Below the pieces are notes generated by a model that made no database searches, was not told the origin of the DNA, and saw only the letters and a program-made list of their open reading frames with translations. From NCBI GenBank assembly GCA_023457875.1, contig JAEXBC010000394.1, positions 1-6,545 on the forward strand: a DNA stretch of 6,545 nt, given 5' to 3'. A program made the position numbers and the translations under genes. Positions 1 to 4,851 of this stretch are shown piece by piece. Each line of letters opens with the position of its first letter. The first letter of the stretch is position 1. The stretch is from Bacillota bacterium (lineage in GTDB: Bacteria; Bacillota; Clostridia; Lachnospirales; Cellulosilyticaceae).

Positions 1-7
1 AATTGGG

Positions 8-17
8 GAGGATCCTC
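8..17. repeat. Perfect 10-bp palindrome at the expected transcription start
   Basis: GAGGATCCTC is a perfect palindrome, 7-16 nt downstream of the -10 box of the consensus promoter, so it covers about +1 to +10. It could be an operator half that blocks promoter clearance, or simply chance. Confidence 0.35.
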
Positions 18-23
18 TTCTAT

Positions 24-52
24 ATTATAAAATTTCTCATGTTGGTTGTCAA
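24..52 (-). promoter_or_regulatory. Perfect-consensus sigma-70/sigma-A promoter reading out of the left edge
   Basis: On the minus strand the -35 is exactly TTGACA (52-47), the spacer exactly 17 nt and the -10 exactly TATAAT (29-24). An AT-rich stretch lies just upstream of the -35 (ATAAATTTTAT). Transcription should start near position 17 and run leftward out of the window, so the product is unknown. A 12/12 match with optimal spacing is unusual and predicts a strong promoter. Confidence 0.8.
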
Positions 53-56
53 GCAT

Positions 57-143
57 AAAATTTATGGCATCCTTTGATAATCAATACTTTACGTAGTTAT
101 TTGCCACTAGTTTTTTATATTTATATTACATTTTTATTGAAGA
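57..143. other. AT-rich spacer, no gene seen
   Basis: I see no gene between the probable terminator and the consensus promoter. There is a short dyad TTGAT-A-ATCAA (74-84) on either strand. This could be where a prophage boundary or attachment site lies, but no duplicated core is visible within the window. Confidence 0.3.
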
Positions 144-175
144 ATAAAAACAAGCCAGAAATTTTGTCCTAGCCT
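144..175 (-). terminator. Probable intrinsic terminator of the five-TM gene
   Basis: On the minus strand, AGGCTAGGA can pair with TTCTGGCTT (9 bp including three G.U pairs) around the loop CAAAAT (175-152). GTTTTTATTC follows. It starts 34 nt after the gene's stop. The wobble pairs make it weaker than the other three terminators. An A/T-only hairpin (TTTTTATT-GAAG-AATAAAAA, 131-150) overlaps its downstream side. Confidence 0.5.
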
Positions 176-209
176 ATCTAAAACTATTATTTTATAACCC
201 ATACTAAGA

Positions 210-989
210 TTAGTACTTATAGGTCCACTTTTTAATTTGTTGTATATTATATACTTCTGTTTTAACTAATCTATTGCTTCTTGTTCTTTTGTTTATATAT
301 ACATAATCAGATCTTTTATTAAAATCTCTATATTTGCATTGAAAAGTTATTTCATTTATAAATTCCACAATTACATATTTTGGAAATCTTATTATGTATT
401 GATATGTCATTACTATACAACTTAAATACAAGCTTAATAATAATATTATTATTGGCAGAATAATATTATCTATATATGTATGCTGTCTTGTAAATAATGA
501 AATATATGTACTTCCTAAGCTTACAGCCCATAAAAATAATATATCTATCACACTTCTTGTAATTTTAGATGTTTCATTGCCTTTAATAAGCCTATCATAT
601 AAAATTTTTAATATAAATGCCACATTAGTGTAATAACAAATCAATGTTATGAAAAAAAGTATCATCTTTTGCCATATATCCATATTCACAGGTGGTAACT
701 GAATGATTTTAAACAAATTTGCACAAATTACCATTCCAATAATTACTGATAAAAATAATGAAATTATATTAGCAATAGTAAAATACTCTATTGCTTTTCC
801 TATTTGCTTTCTATTACTATATCCTTCACTAATATCACATAACCTAATTTTCTTTGCAAAAGTATGATTACTTAGTATCTTATTTACAAAGCGATATAAA
901 AGTATAATTATAATAATCCATAAGTACCACTCTTTAGGTATTATATTACATATATTTTCTAATACCCTGTCTGTAAAAAAAGCATCCAT
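210..989 (-). CDS. Five-TM membrane protein with a soluble C-terminal tail, unknown function
   Basis: A 259-residue protein. Predicted TM segments are at about 21-38, 72-95, 107-130, 147-166 and 175-200, joined by Lys/Arg/Asn-rich loops. The last ~60 residues are soluble and alternate hydrophobic strands with charged turns (YVIVEFINEITFQCKY; DYVYINKR; VKTEVYNI), which could form a small SH3/Sm-like barrel. ATG 989 is chosen because GGGAGAG (1002-996) lies 6 nt upstream; the ATG at 1004 has no SD. An intrinsic terminator separates it from the preceding pair and I see no convincing promoter in the 60-nt gap. Expression may come from read-through or a weak promoter (TTGCAG-19-TACAAT). The gene is very AT-rich: 241-300 has 12 G/C in 60. 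No named family is recognised; it may be prophage cargo or a flanking host gene. Confidence 0.65.
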   Translation of the reverse strand: MDAFFTDRVLENICNIIPKEWYLWIIIIILLYRFVNKILSNHTFAKKIRLCDISEGYSNRKQIGKAIEYFTIANIISLFLSVIIGMVICANLFKIIQLPPVNMDIWQKMILFFITLICYYTNVAFILKILYDRLIKGNETSKITRSVIDILFLWAVSLGSTYISLFTRQHTYIDNIILPIIILLLSLYLSCIVMTYQYIIRFPKYVIVEFINEITFQCKYRDFNKRSDYVYINKRTRSNRLVKTEVYNIQQIKKWTYKY

Positions 990-1043
990 TCCTATCTCTC
1001 CCATAATTATTTTTATTGTAAATCTACAGTTCTTTCGTTCTGC

Positions 1044-1072
1044 AAAAAAAGGTCAAGTACCACACTTGACCT
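1044..1072 (-). terminator. Intrinsic terminator after the Zn-ribbon/membrane-protein pair
   Basis: On the minus strand, AGGTCAAGT pairs perfectly with ACTTGACCT (9 bp, loop GTGGT; 1072-1050). A tract of T follows (1050-1044). It lies 16 nt after the TAA-type stop region of the 348-residue gene. Confidence 0.9.
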
Positions 1073-1088
1073 ATGTCAAACTATTCTT

Positions 1089-2135
1089 TTATGTTTCAAC
1101 AGATTCAATGCATATACATACACCTTTATTTTTTTGTCTATTTTTTATTCTTTTGTAATCATACTGTTGTATGCTTTTTATATTTAATCCCATACTCTCT
1201 ATTTCTTGTGATAACGAAGATGCTATCAATGACTTTTCTTCTGTGTCCGCTAAAACATATACTGTTTCTACTCCATCATTTAAACACTTAACAATTCTTT
1301 CTTTATAAGGTTTAAATCCTCGTGTATGTATTTTTTCCTCTTTTGCAAAAAGGATTATAGCTACTTTAAAGTAATTTCTTAGGAAGCAGAGTTCTACAAT
1401 TTTGCCTGGTTCTTTCATTACAATTGTATGAACAAAGTTTAAGAACTCTCTAGACTCATTTAACAAGCATTCATCATTAATTATTTTAGGATACAACTTA
1501 TTCCCTTGTCTCATAAACTCTGTTAACAGTATTTTTACAAATAGCCCCGATGTATCAATGTTAGATATCTTACTTATCATTTCTTTGCATTCACTATCAT
1601 TTTCTATTACAGGGCTTATATATGTTTGATCAAAATAATTTAAGCTTTCATCGGAACATTCCATTAGTATTTTTCTTGTCATCATTAGTTGTGATGAGCT
1701 AACAAGCTTTTTGTCTATATATGACTTTGTATTATGTAACATTCCAGTATCAACAAATTCTTTTACGATATGCACTATATTCTTAGTCCTATTATTCTTA
1801 TTGTTATTCATTCTAATAACTACTTTTTCATTATTTATAAATGTTTCTTTATCAACATCTCCAACCCATTCAACCTTCAAATCAAACGGAATAATCCCTG
1901 GAATGTCATTTGTAATTATCTTAGATGCCTTTAAAACATTTCCACGTAATTCACTAGCTATTGCTTGTTTTCTCACATTTTTACCTAGAAACTTTGCCCA
2001 TGAAAAAACATATCCCAATGTTCTCTCTACACTATCTTGATACTTTAAATATAAACCTATACAAATTATAACTGAGAAAAATCCCCCCGTAGCAGCAACC
2101 CCTAAATATTTTAATATTTCAACTAAATCCTCCAT
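1089..2135 (-). CDS. Single-TM membrane-anchored protein with C-terminal alpha/beta region, unknown function
   Basis: A 348-residue protein. One TM helix lies near the N-terminus (about 12-30), then a basic juxtamembrane helix (about 46-75), suggesting a cytoplasmic body. Residues about 84-108 look like beta strands (FDLKVEWV; KVVIRMN). A mainly helical middle (about 115-240) follows. The last ~100 residues alternate strand and helix: YFKVAIILFAKEE (255-267), helix 275-288, ETVYVLA (290-296), helix 302-316, LNIKSIQ, and GVCICIE near the end. That is a Rossmann-like pattern without a nucleotide-binding motif I can name. ATG 2135 has the SD AGGTGAT (2145-2139), the same core as its partner, and it ends just before an intrinsic terminator. 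The location next to a lysis module suggests cargo, possibly defence or exclusion. I do not recognise a named family. Confidence 0.75.
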   Translation of the reverse strand: MEDLVEILKYLGVAATGGFFSVIICIGLYLKYQDSVERTLGYVFSWAKFLGKNVRKQAIASELRGNVLKASKIITNDIPGIIPFDLKVEWVGDVDKETFINNEKVVIRMNNNKNNRTKNIVHIVKEFVDTGMLHNTKSYIDKKLVSSSQLMMTRKILMECSDESLNYFDQTYISPVIENDSECKEMISKISNIDTSGLFVKILLTEFMRQGNKLYPKIINDECLLNESREFLNFVHTIVMKEPGKIVELCFLRNYFKVAIILFAKEEKIHTRGFKPYKERIVKCLNDGVETVYVLADTEEKSLIASSLSQEIESMGLNIKSIQQYDYKRIKNRQKNKGVCICIESVET

Positions 2136-2139
2136 GTTA

Positions 2140-2367
2140 TCACCTATTCCCCAATTTTATCAGCTTTTCGTAACACTCATCTTTATCACAACAAAACGCA
2201 ATTTCAGTCTTCCAAGGAAAAACCGAAATCAAATTATCCATATCTATAACATGATTACAGAACAAACATCTTGAATTTCCATTAAGAATATTTTCATAGA
2301 CACCAAGTGAAGTTAACAACTTAAGCAAATCATCATCATGAACGGCTTGTATTACATTTTTCTCCAT
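2140..2367 (-). CDS. Small Zn-ribbon-like protein, first gene of a coupled pair
   Basis: A 75-residue protein with a helical, acidic N-terminus (about 8-28) and then a probable zinc-binding fold. It has C34-x2-C37, a ~20-residue insert (HVIDMDNLISVFPWKTEIAF) and C60-x4-C65 (CCDKDEC, with an extra Cys59). This CX2C/CX4C spacing suggests a zinc ribbon or treble-clef-type knuckle for protein or nucleic-acid contact. ATG 2367 is preferred because AGGTGAT (2377-2371) precedes it. In-frame ATGs at 2397 and 2409 would lengthen it to 85 or 89 residues; the one at 2409 has a weaker GGTGA upstream, so the start is not certain. Its TGA lies inside the SD of the next gene, whose ATG follows 4 nt later, so the two proteins are probably co-translated and may act together. 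The function is unknown. Confidence 0.72.
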   Translation of the reverse strand: MEKNVIQAVHDDDLLKLLTSLGVYENILNGNSRCLFCNHVIDMDNLISVFPWKTEIAFCCDKDECYEKLIKLGNR

Positions 2368-2421
2368 TGTATCACCTACTTTATAATCTTTTTCCATATA
2401 TTTTATCATATAATTCACCAA

Positions 2422-2524
2422 TTTTCTATATCTTATAATTATATATATTCTTAATAATTAATATTATTAACAATATTAATATAGACAAATATTATATATT
2501 TTAAACAAATTCGCATTTTAGAGC
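2422..2524. other. AT-rich intergenic promoter region with a palindrome
   Basis: This stretch between the terminator and the Zn-ribbon gene is almost entirely A/T. It probably carries the minus-strand promoter of the two-gene unit, since a strong terminator lies directly upstream. Several TATAAT-like words are present, but none has a convincing -35 at the right distance, so I do not place a promoter. The nearest is TTGTCT (2487-2482), 17 nt from AATATT. Confidence 0.35.
2457..2480. repeat. Inverted repeat, possible operator
   Basis: ATTAATATT and AATATTAAT are exact 9-base inverted arms around a 6-nt spacer (ATTAAC). It lies about 90-110 nt upstream of the Zn-ribbon gene start, where a promoter is expected. 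It could be a dimeric repressor site, but both arms are all A/T in AT-rich DNA, so chance is a real alternative. Confidence 0.3.
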
Positions 2525-2562
2525 AAAAAAATAAGGACCAGGCTTTGAAACCTGATCCTTAT
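2525..2562 (-). terminator. Strong intrinsic terminator after the small gene
   Basis: On the minus strand, ATAAGGATCAGG pairs with CCTGGTCCTTAT across an 8-nt loop (TTTCAAAG) to give a 12-bp stem with one U.G pair (2562-2531). A run of T follows. It begins 3 nt after the TAA of the small gene. Confidence 0.92.
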
Positions 2563-2565
2563 CAC

Positions 2566-2745
2566 TTAGTTAGTTAATACAATAGTTACTGCTTCATTAA
2601 TTGGCTCCACAAAACTATCTACCATAATATTTTGAAAAATGCTTATCCCGCTCATTATTATGTTTGCTGTTTGGTGTGATTTAACAAGCATTGCTACTGT
2701 AAACACGATACCTAATAGGCTAATTTTTCTTCTTGACCGCCTCAT
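2566..2745 (-). CDS. Small single-TM protein of unknown function, stand-alone transcription unit
   Basis: A 59-residue protein: a basic N-terminus (MRRSRRK), a hydrophobic segment at about 8-22 (ISLLGIVFTVAMLVK) that could be a TM anchor or uncleaved signal, then a moderately hydrophobic, mildly acidic remainder ending IVLTN. ATG 2745 is chosen because an 8-G purine run (2761-2754) acts as an SD 8 nt upstream; an in-frame TTG at 2766 would read through that SD. There is no lipobox and no Rz/Rz1-like arrangement. It is separated from the lysis operon by a terminator, has its own promoter candidate and ends 3 nt before a strong terminator. Possible roles include a lysogeny-expressed membrane peptide, an immunity or superinfection factor, or a small toxin. 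None is shown and I do not recognise the family. Confidence 0.6.
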   Translation of the reverse strand: MRRSRRKISLLGIVFTVAMLVKSHQTANIIMSGISIFQNIMVDSFVEPINEAVTIVLTN

Positions 2746-2780
2746 GCCTACATCCCCCCCCTTCAACGCGTTTTTAATTT

Positions 2781-2809
2781 AATATAATATTGTGAATATT
2801 TTATGTTAA
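2781..2809 (-). promoter_or_regulatory. Candidate sigma-70/sigma-A promoter for the small downstream gene
   Basis: TTAACA (2809-2804), a 17-nt spacer and TATATT (2786-2781) match the consensus at 5/6 and 5/6 with ideal spacing. It sits just after the lysis-operon terminator, with the -35 box touching its U-tract, and about 36 nt upstream of the small gene's ATG. The DNA is AT-rich, so a chance match is possible. The terminator/promoter/gene/terminator order makes it more credible. Confidence 0.5.
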
Positions 2810-2840
2810 AAAATAAAAGGTAGAGCCTAAGCCCTACCTT
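2807..2840 (-). terminator. Intrinsic terminator ending the late/lysis operon
   Basis: On the minus strand, AAGGTAG-GGC-TTAG-GCT-CTACCTT folds into a 10-bp stem with one G.U pair and a 4-nt loop (2840-2817). It is followed by TTTTATTTTTT. The first arm includes the endolysin TAG stop codon, so the hairpin begins within the gene's last codons. Confidence 0.9.
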
Positions 2841-3526
2841 AAATGTGCTGCATATTTGATTAGTAATGATTTAACATGATTTGCATTATATTGCCCTTTA
2901 AGCCACAGTTCCTTATCGCTGATAATTCCTTTAGCCACCAACCTATCAATGCCTCCAAGCTTATTTAAAAGACTAGGAACGTTGTTTAAATTGATTAAGT
3001 CTAAGCGTTTCCATACGTTAATATTAAGGTTAACACCACTAAGGATAATCTTCCTTACTGCTTCGAATAATTCTTTATCTTCCTGAGGGCTTACTGACTT
3101 AATAAATAAGTCTCTTTCTGCTTTTCTGCGTCTTGTAAGACCTTTCAACTCTGTTAACTTACCATTTACTCTCGCTTTATTATAAAGCAATATCTGCTCC
3201 GCTACACTTGACCAGTTTTGGACCTTAATAGCATTAAGCAAGTTGCCTGTAAAAATACCGGTCCCCAGATTGTAGCAAAAACTTACTAGAGCATCAAACT
3301 GGTTTTGATTTAGAGTTACACCAAGCCTATTAACAGCATCCTCAAATCTAGACAGCTCTTTTGTGAGCATACTATCGGCTTCAGCTTGTGTAATCGTTTG
3401 CCCCTCTTTGACTCCTACGGTACAACCATATCCGATTGTAAGCACTCCTGCAGGACATCTATACGCCTTTAAAGAACATCCTTCAAAACTTTTTATTAAA
3501 TCCAATCCTGCTTGTGAAATTTTCAT
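2834..3526 (-). CDS. Endolysin, GH24 (T4-type) lysozyme with a duplicated C-terminal motif
   Basis: A 230-residue muramidase predicted to cut the MurNAc-GlcNAc bond of peptidoglycan. The start at ATG 3526 is set by the SD GAGAGGA (3540-3534) and the ATGA overlap with the holin gene; longer in-frame readings to about 3640 overlap the holin gene and lack support. The GH24 domain (about 1-145) has the catalytic Glu15 in FEG, then AYRCPAGVLTIGYG (21-34). Cys24 sits where T4 has Asp20, and Thr30 where T4 has Thr26. Other family motifs are LNQNQFDALVSFCYNLG (72-88) and GLTRRRKAERDLF (129-141). No N-terminal signal-anchor is visible, so release should depend on the holin. Residues about 156-226 form two ~36-residue repeats, possibly a cell-wall-binding region. 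GYGCT (32-36) replaces the common GYGHT. It is the last gene of the late operon. Confidence 0.92.
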   Translation of the reverse strand: MKISQAGLDLIKSFEGCSLKAYRCPAGVLTIGYGCTVGVKEGQTITQAEADSMLTKELSRFEDAVNRLGVTLNQNQFDALVSFCYNLGTGIFTGNLLNAIKVQNWSSVAEQILLYNKARVNGKLTELKGLTRRRKAERDLFIKSVSPQEDKELFEAVRKIILSGVNLNINVWKRLDLINLNNVPSLLNKLGGIDRLVAKGIISDKELWLKGQYNANHVKSLLIKYAAHLR

Positions 3527-3831
3527 ATTTGTTTCCTCTCTTGAGATTGCTCCCATAGTCTTATAAATTTCTCCCATCCATTTTGTGCTACATAGCATAC
3601 AAAAAAGCCTAATATGACTGATGCGATTAAGTAATACCAAATAAATGAACTAGAAGTATATCCTATGTATATAAAGTAACTTAATACTGACAGTAAAATA
3701 GATATGCCCAAAACATAATAATCTGTTTTTATTGGCACCATTTCTTTTGTCACCTGTACAATTACATTTACCAAAAATACCAAAACACCCATAACAATAA
3801 ATAACATTGCTATAAAATTTGTAAGTTCCAT
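3523..3831 (-). CDS. Putative holin (three-TM)
   Basis: A 102-residue protein with three predicted TM segments (about 5-27, 38-58, 62-84) and a charged C-terminal tail (GWEKFIRLWEQSQERKQI). The layout of TM1, a short basic/Lys-Thr linker, two more TM segments and a terminal GWxK-type tail is one I recall from holin-like proteins beside endolysins in Bacillota phages. It would collect in the cytoplasmic membrane and open it at lysis time. Translation is coupled on both sides: its SD lies in the upstream gene's last codons, and its TGA overlaps the endolysin ATG as ATGA (3526-3523). That overlap would tie the amount of endolysin to that of the holin. The precise holin class is not assigned. Confidence 0.72.
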   Translation of the reverse strand: MELTNFIAMLFIVMGVLVFLVNVIVQVTKEMVPIKTDYYVLGISILLSVLSYFIYIGYTSSSFIWYYLIASVILGFFVCYVAQNGWEKFIRLWEQSQERKQI

Positions 3832-3834
3832 ATA

Positions 3835-4161
3835 TTAAATCTCCTCATAAATGCTTGTATTTAACGTATTTTCATTTGTATTACATTGTATATGTTCAGC
3901 CTTTGCCATGTTAATGTAGAAAGCAACGACTGTACCAATAAATCCACACGCTCCTATAATAAGTTCTCCTAATGGACTTGTATCTTTAGTAACCCACATT
4001 AGTAGCATGGCAAAGCTTAACATTGCTGCCCCAAAAACAAATGATAGTGTAACCATTACTTTAGAAAATGCTTTTTTATGCTTGGTTTTCTTAACTGTAC
4101 TTTGTTCAGCCTCTAACTGCTTTCCTAATTCAATAAGCTTCCTTTTTTCTTCTTCGCTCAT
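3835..4161 (-). CDS. Small two-TM phage membrane protein, possible holin or holin partner
   Basis: A 108-residue protein. It has a charged, helical cytoplasmic N-terminus (MSEEEKRKLIELGKQ, then a Lys-rich stretch to about 34), two TM segments (about 36-57 and 64-84) joined by a short turn, and a polar C-terminal tail rich in Asn/Thr. ATG 4161 is preceded by AGGAG about 7 nt upstream. It lies 22 nt after xhlA. Its final codons (Glu-Glu-Ile-stop) contain the GAGGAG SD of the next gene, whose ATG is only 3 nt beyond the stop. Size, topology and position suit a holin, antiholin or lysis accessory protein. I do not recognise a named family, so the function is inferred from context. Confidence 0.7.
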   Translation of the reverse strand: MSEEEKRKLIELGKQLEAEQSTVKKTKHKKAFSKVMVTLSFVFGAAMLSFAMLLMWVTKDTSPLGELIIGACGFIGTVVAFYINMAKAEHIQCNTNENTLNTSIYEEI

Positions 4162-4183
4162 GACTTATCTCCTAACGTATTTT

Positions 4184-4414
4184 CTATTTAAAATATATTG
4201 CAATAACTCCTGTCAAAATTGCCCCTATAATGCTTCGCCATAGCCACTTATTCTGATCTTCCAAATCAGATATTCTGTGATTAGCAACTTTTATTTTTTC
4301 TTCTAAGGTTATCAATTTTAGATCTAAGTTGGCCGTAATATTTTGAAGCGTAGCCTTTATAAACACGATATCTTCCCTTATGTCTTGCAATACATTGTTG
4401 CTTTCCTCTGGCAT
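4184..4414 (-). CDS. xhlA: XhlA-like lysis-associated membrane protein
   Basis: A 76-residue protein with a long amphipathic, probably coiled-coil segment (about 7-53). It ends in a conserved-looking DLEDQNKWLWRSIIGAIL run, followed by one TM helix (about 58-75) and a very short tail. This is the layout of the hemolysin XhlA family. In Bacillus PBSX, XhlA works with the holin XhlB and an endolysin to lyse the cell at the inner membrane. The ATG at 4414 has an excellent SD, AGGAGGT, that overlaps the stop of the preceding gene. Co-location with a holin candidate and an endolysin supports the lysis role. Confidence 0.85.
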   Translation of the reverse strand: MPEESNNVLQDIREDIVFIKATLQNITANLDLKLITLEEKIKVANHRISDLEDQNKWLWRSIIGAILTGVIAIYFK

Positions 4415-4425
4415 ACTAAAACCTC

Positions 4426-4851
4426 CTAAAGTATTCTGTAATGTGGCTTTTCCTCTTTAAATAGCCAATATCTCAAATAGTCATCTAGTATGATTGCACC
4501 AATAGAAAGGAAAACCCAAAACACACTAAACAACAAACATACTTGCCCAAGAATATTAAAAGGCATCTGAGAATAGTCCCAGATGCCCAACTTAAGCCAT
4601 ATATTTAATATGCAACCAACTATCAACTCCAAAATAGTTATTATACTACTGCCGATTACTGATTGTATCCACATGGGCGTGCTCCACGATAGAAACTCAT
4701 TAATTAATCCTATTGCTATAAAGCAAACACCTCCTAGCAAAGCCATTGTCCAGTGACTACTGCCATCCCATAGTATTTCGATAAAATAATAAGCACCTGC
4801 TCCTACTAAAAATAGGAATAGATGCTTAAACAGTTTCATAATCGATTTCAA
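4426..4851 (-). CDS. CmpB-like 'putative ABC transporter type IV' membrane protein in a phage lysis cassette
   Basis: A 141-residue protein with about four TM segments (roughly 8-27, 36-51, 62-84, 100-124). Recognisable family features are YYFIE (21-25), SHW (32-34), GG (40-41), ITILE (71-75), an Asn at 83, WDYS (91-94) and NILGQ (99-103). These match the PF06541 pattern as I recall it. Despite the family name, there is no ATPase here and no evidence of transport. It starts at TTG 4851, 26 bases inside the previous gene, and ends in TAG inside the SD of the next gene, so it is translationally coupled on both sides. Its place just before XhlA, a holin candidate and the endolysin suggests a role in membrane permeabilisation or lysis timing. 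That role is inference; family membership is fairly secure. Confidence 0.75.
   Translation of the reverse strand: MKSIMKLFKHLFLFLVGAGAYYFIEILWDGSSHWTMALLGGVCFIAIGLINEFLSWSTPMWIQSVIGSSIITILELIVGCILNIWLKLGIWDYSQMPFNILGQVCLLFSVFWVFLSIGAIILDDYLRYWLFKEEKPHYRIL

Noticed and set aside
1..56. Possible start of a minus-strand gene at ATG 56 running off the left edge
   Set aside because: No SD at proper spacing, and the same bases hold a perfect TTGACA-17-TATAAT promoter, which explains the sequence better.
1..209. Prophage attachment site or integration scar
   Set aside because: The location is plausible but no duplicated core, tRNA 3' end or integrase is visible; the second junction is needed.
1050..1079. 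TTGACA (1079-1074) and TTGACC (1056-1051) as -35 boxes for the five-TM gene
   Set aside because: No acceptable -10 lies at 16-18 nt; TTGACC is part of the terminator stem, and TTGACA lies next to it.
1073..1291. Plus-strand open frame (72 residues)
   Set aside because: It lies antisense to the 348-residue gene and its translation is a Phe/Leu-rich low-complexity string, typical of the complement of a Lys/Glu-rich gene.
1711..2040. Plus-strand open frame (109 residues)
   Set aside because: It is antisense to the same gene, has no SD and no recognisable domain, and the minus-strand frame is better supported.
2566..2766. Type I toxin of the TxpA/BsrG class, or a spanin, at the small gene
   Set aside because: The sequence does not resemble the toxins I know, no antisense RNA promoter is evident, and there is no lipobox or Rz-like coiled coil.
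3363..3566. Plus-strand open frame (67 residues)
   Set aside because: It is the complement of the GH24 active-site region of the endolysin and has no independent support.
3527..3640. Longer endolysin with an N-terminal extension that might serve as a signal
   Set aside because: The extension lies in the holin gene in another frame, lacks an SD, and the ATGA overlap plus SD point to ATG 3526.
4007..4243. Plus-strand open frame (78 residues)
   Set aside because: It is antisense across two well-supported minus-strand genes with good SD sites.
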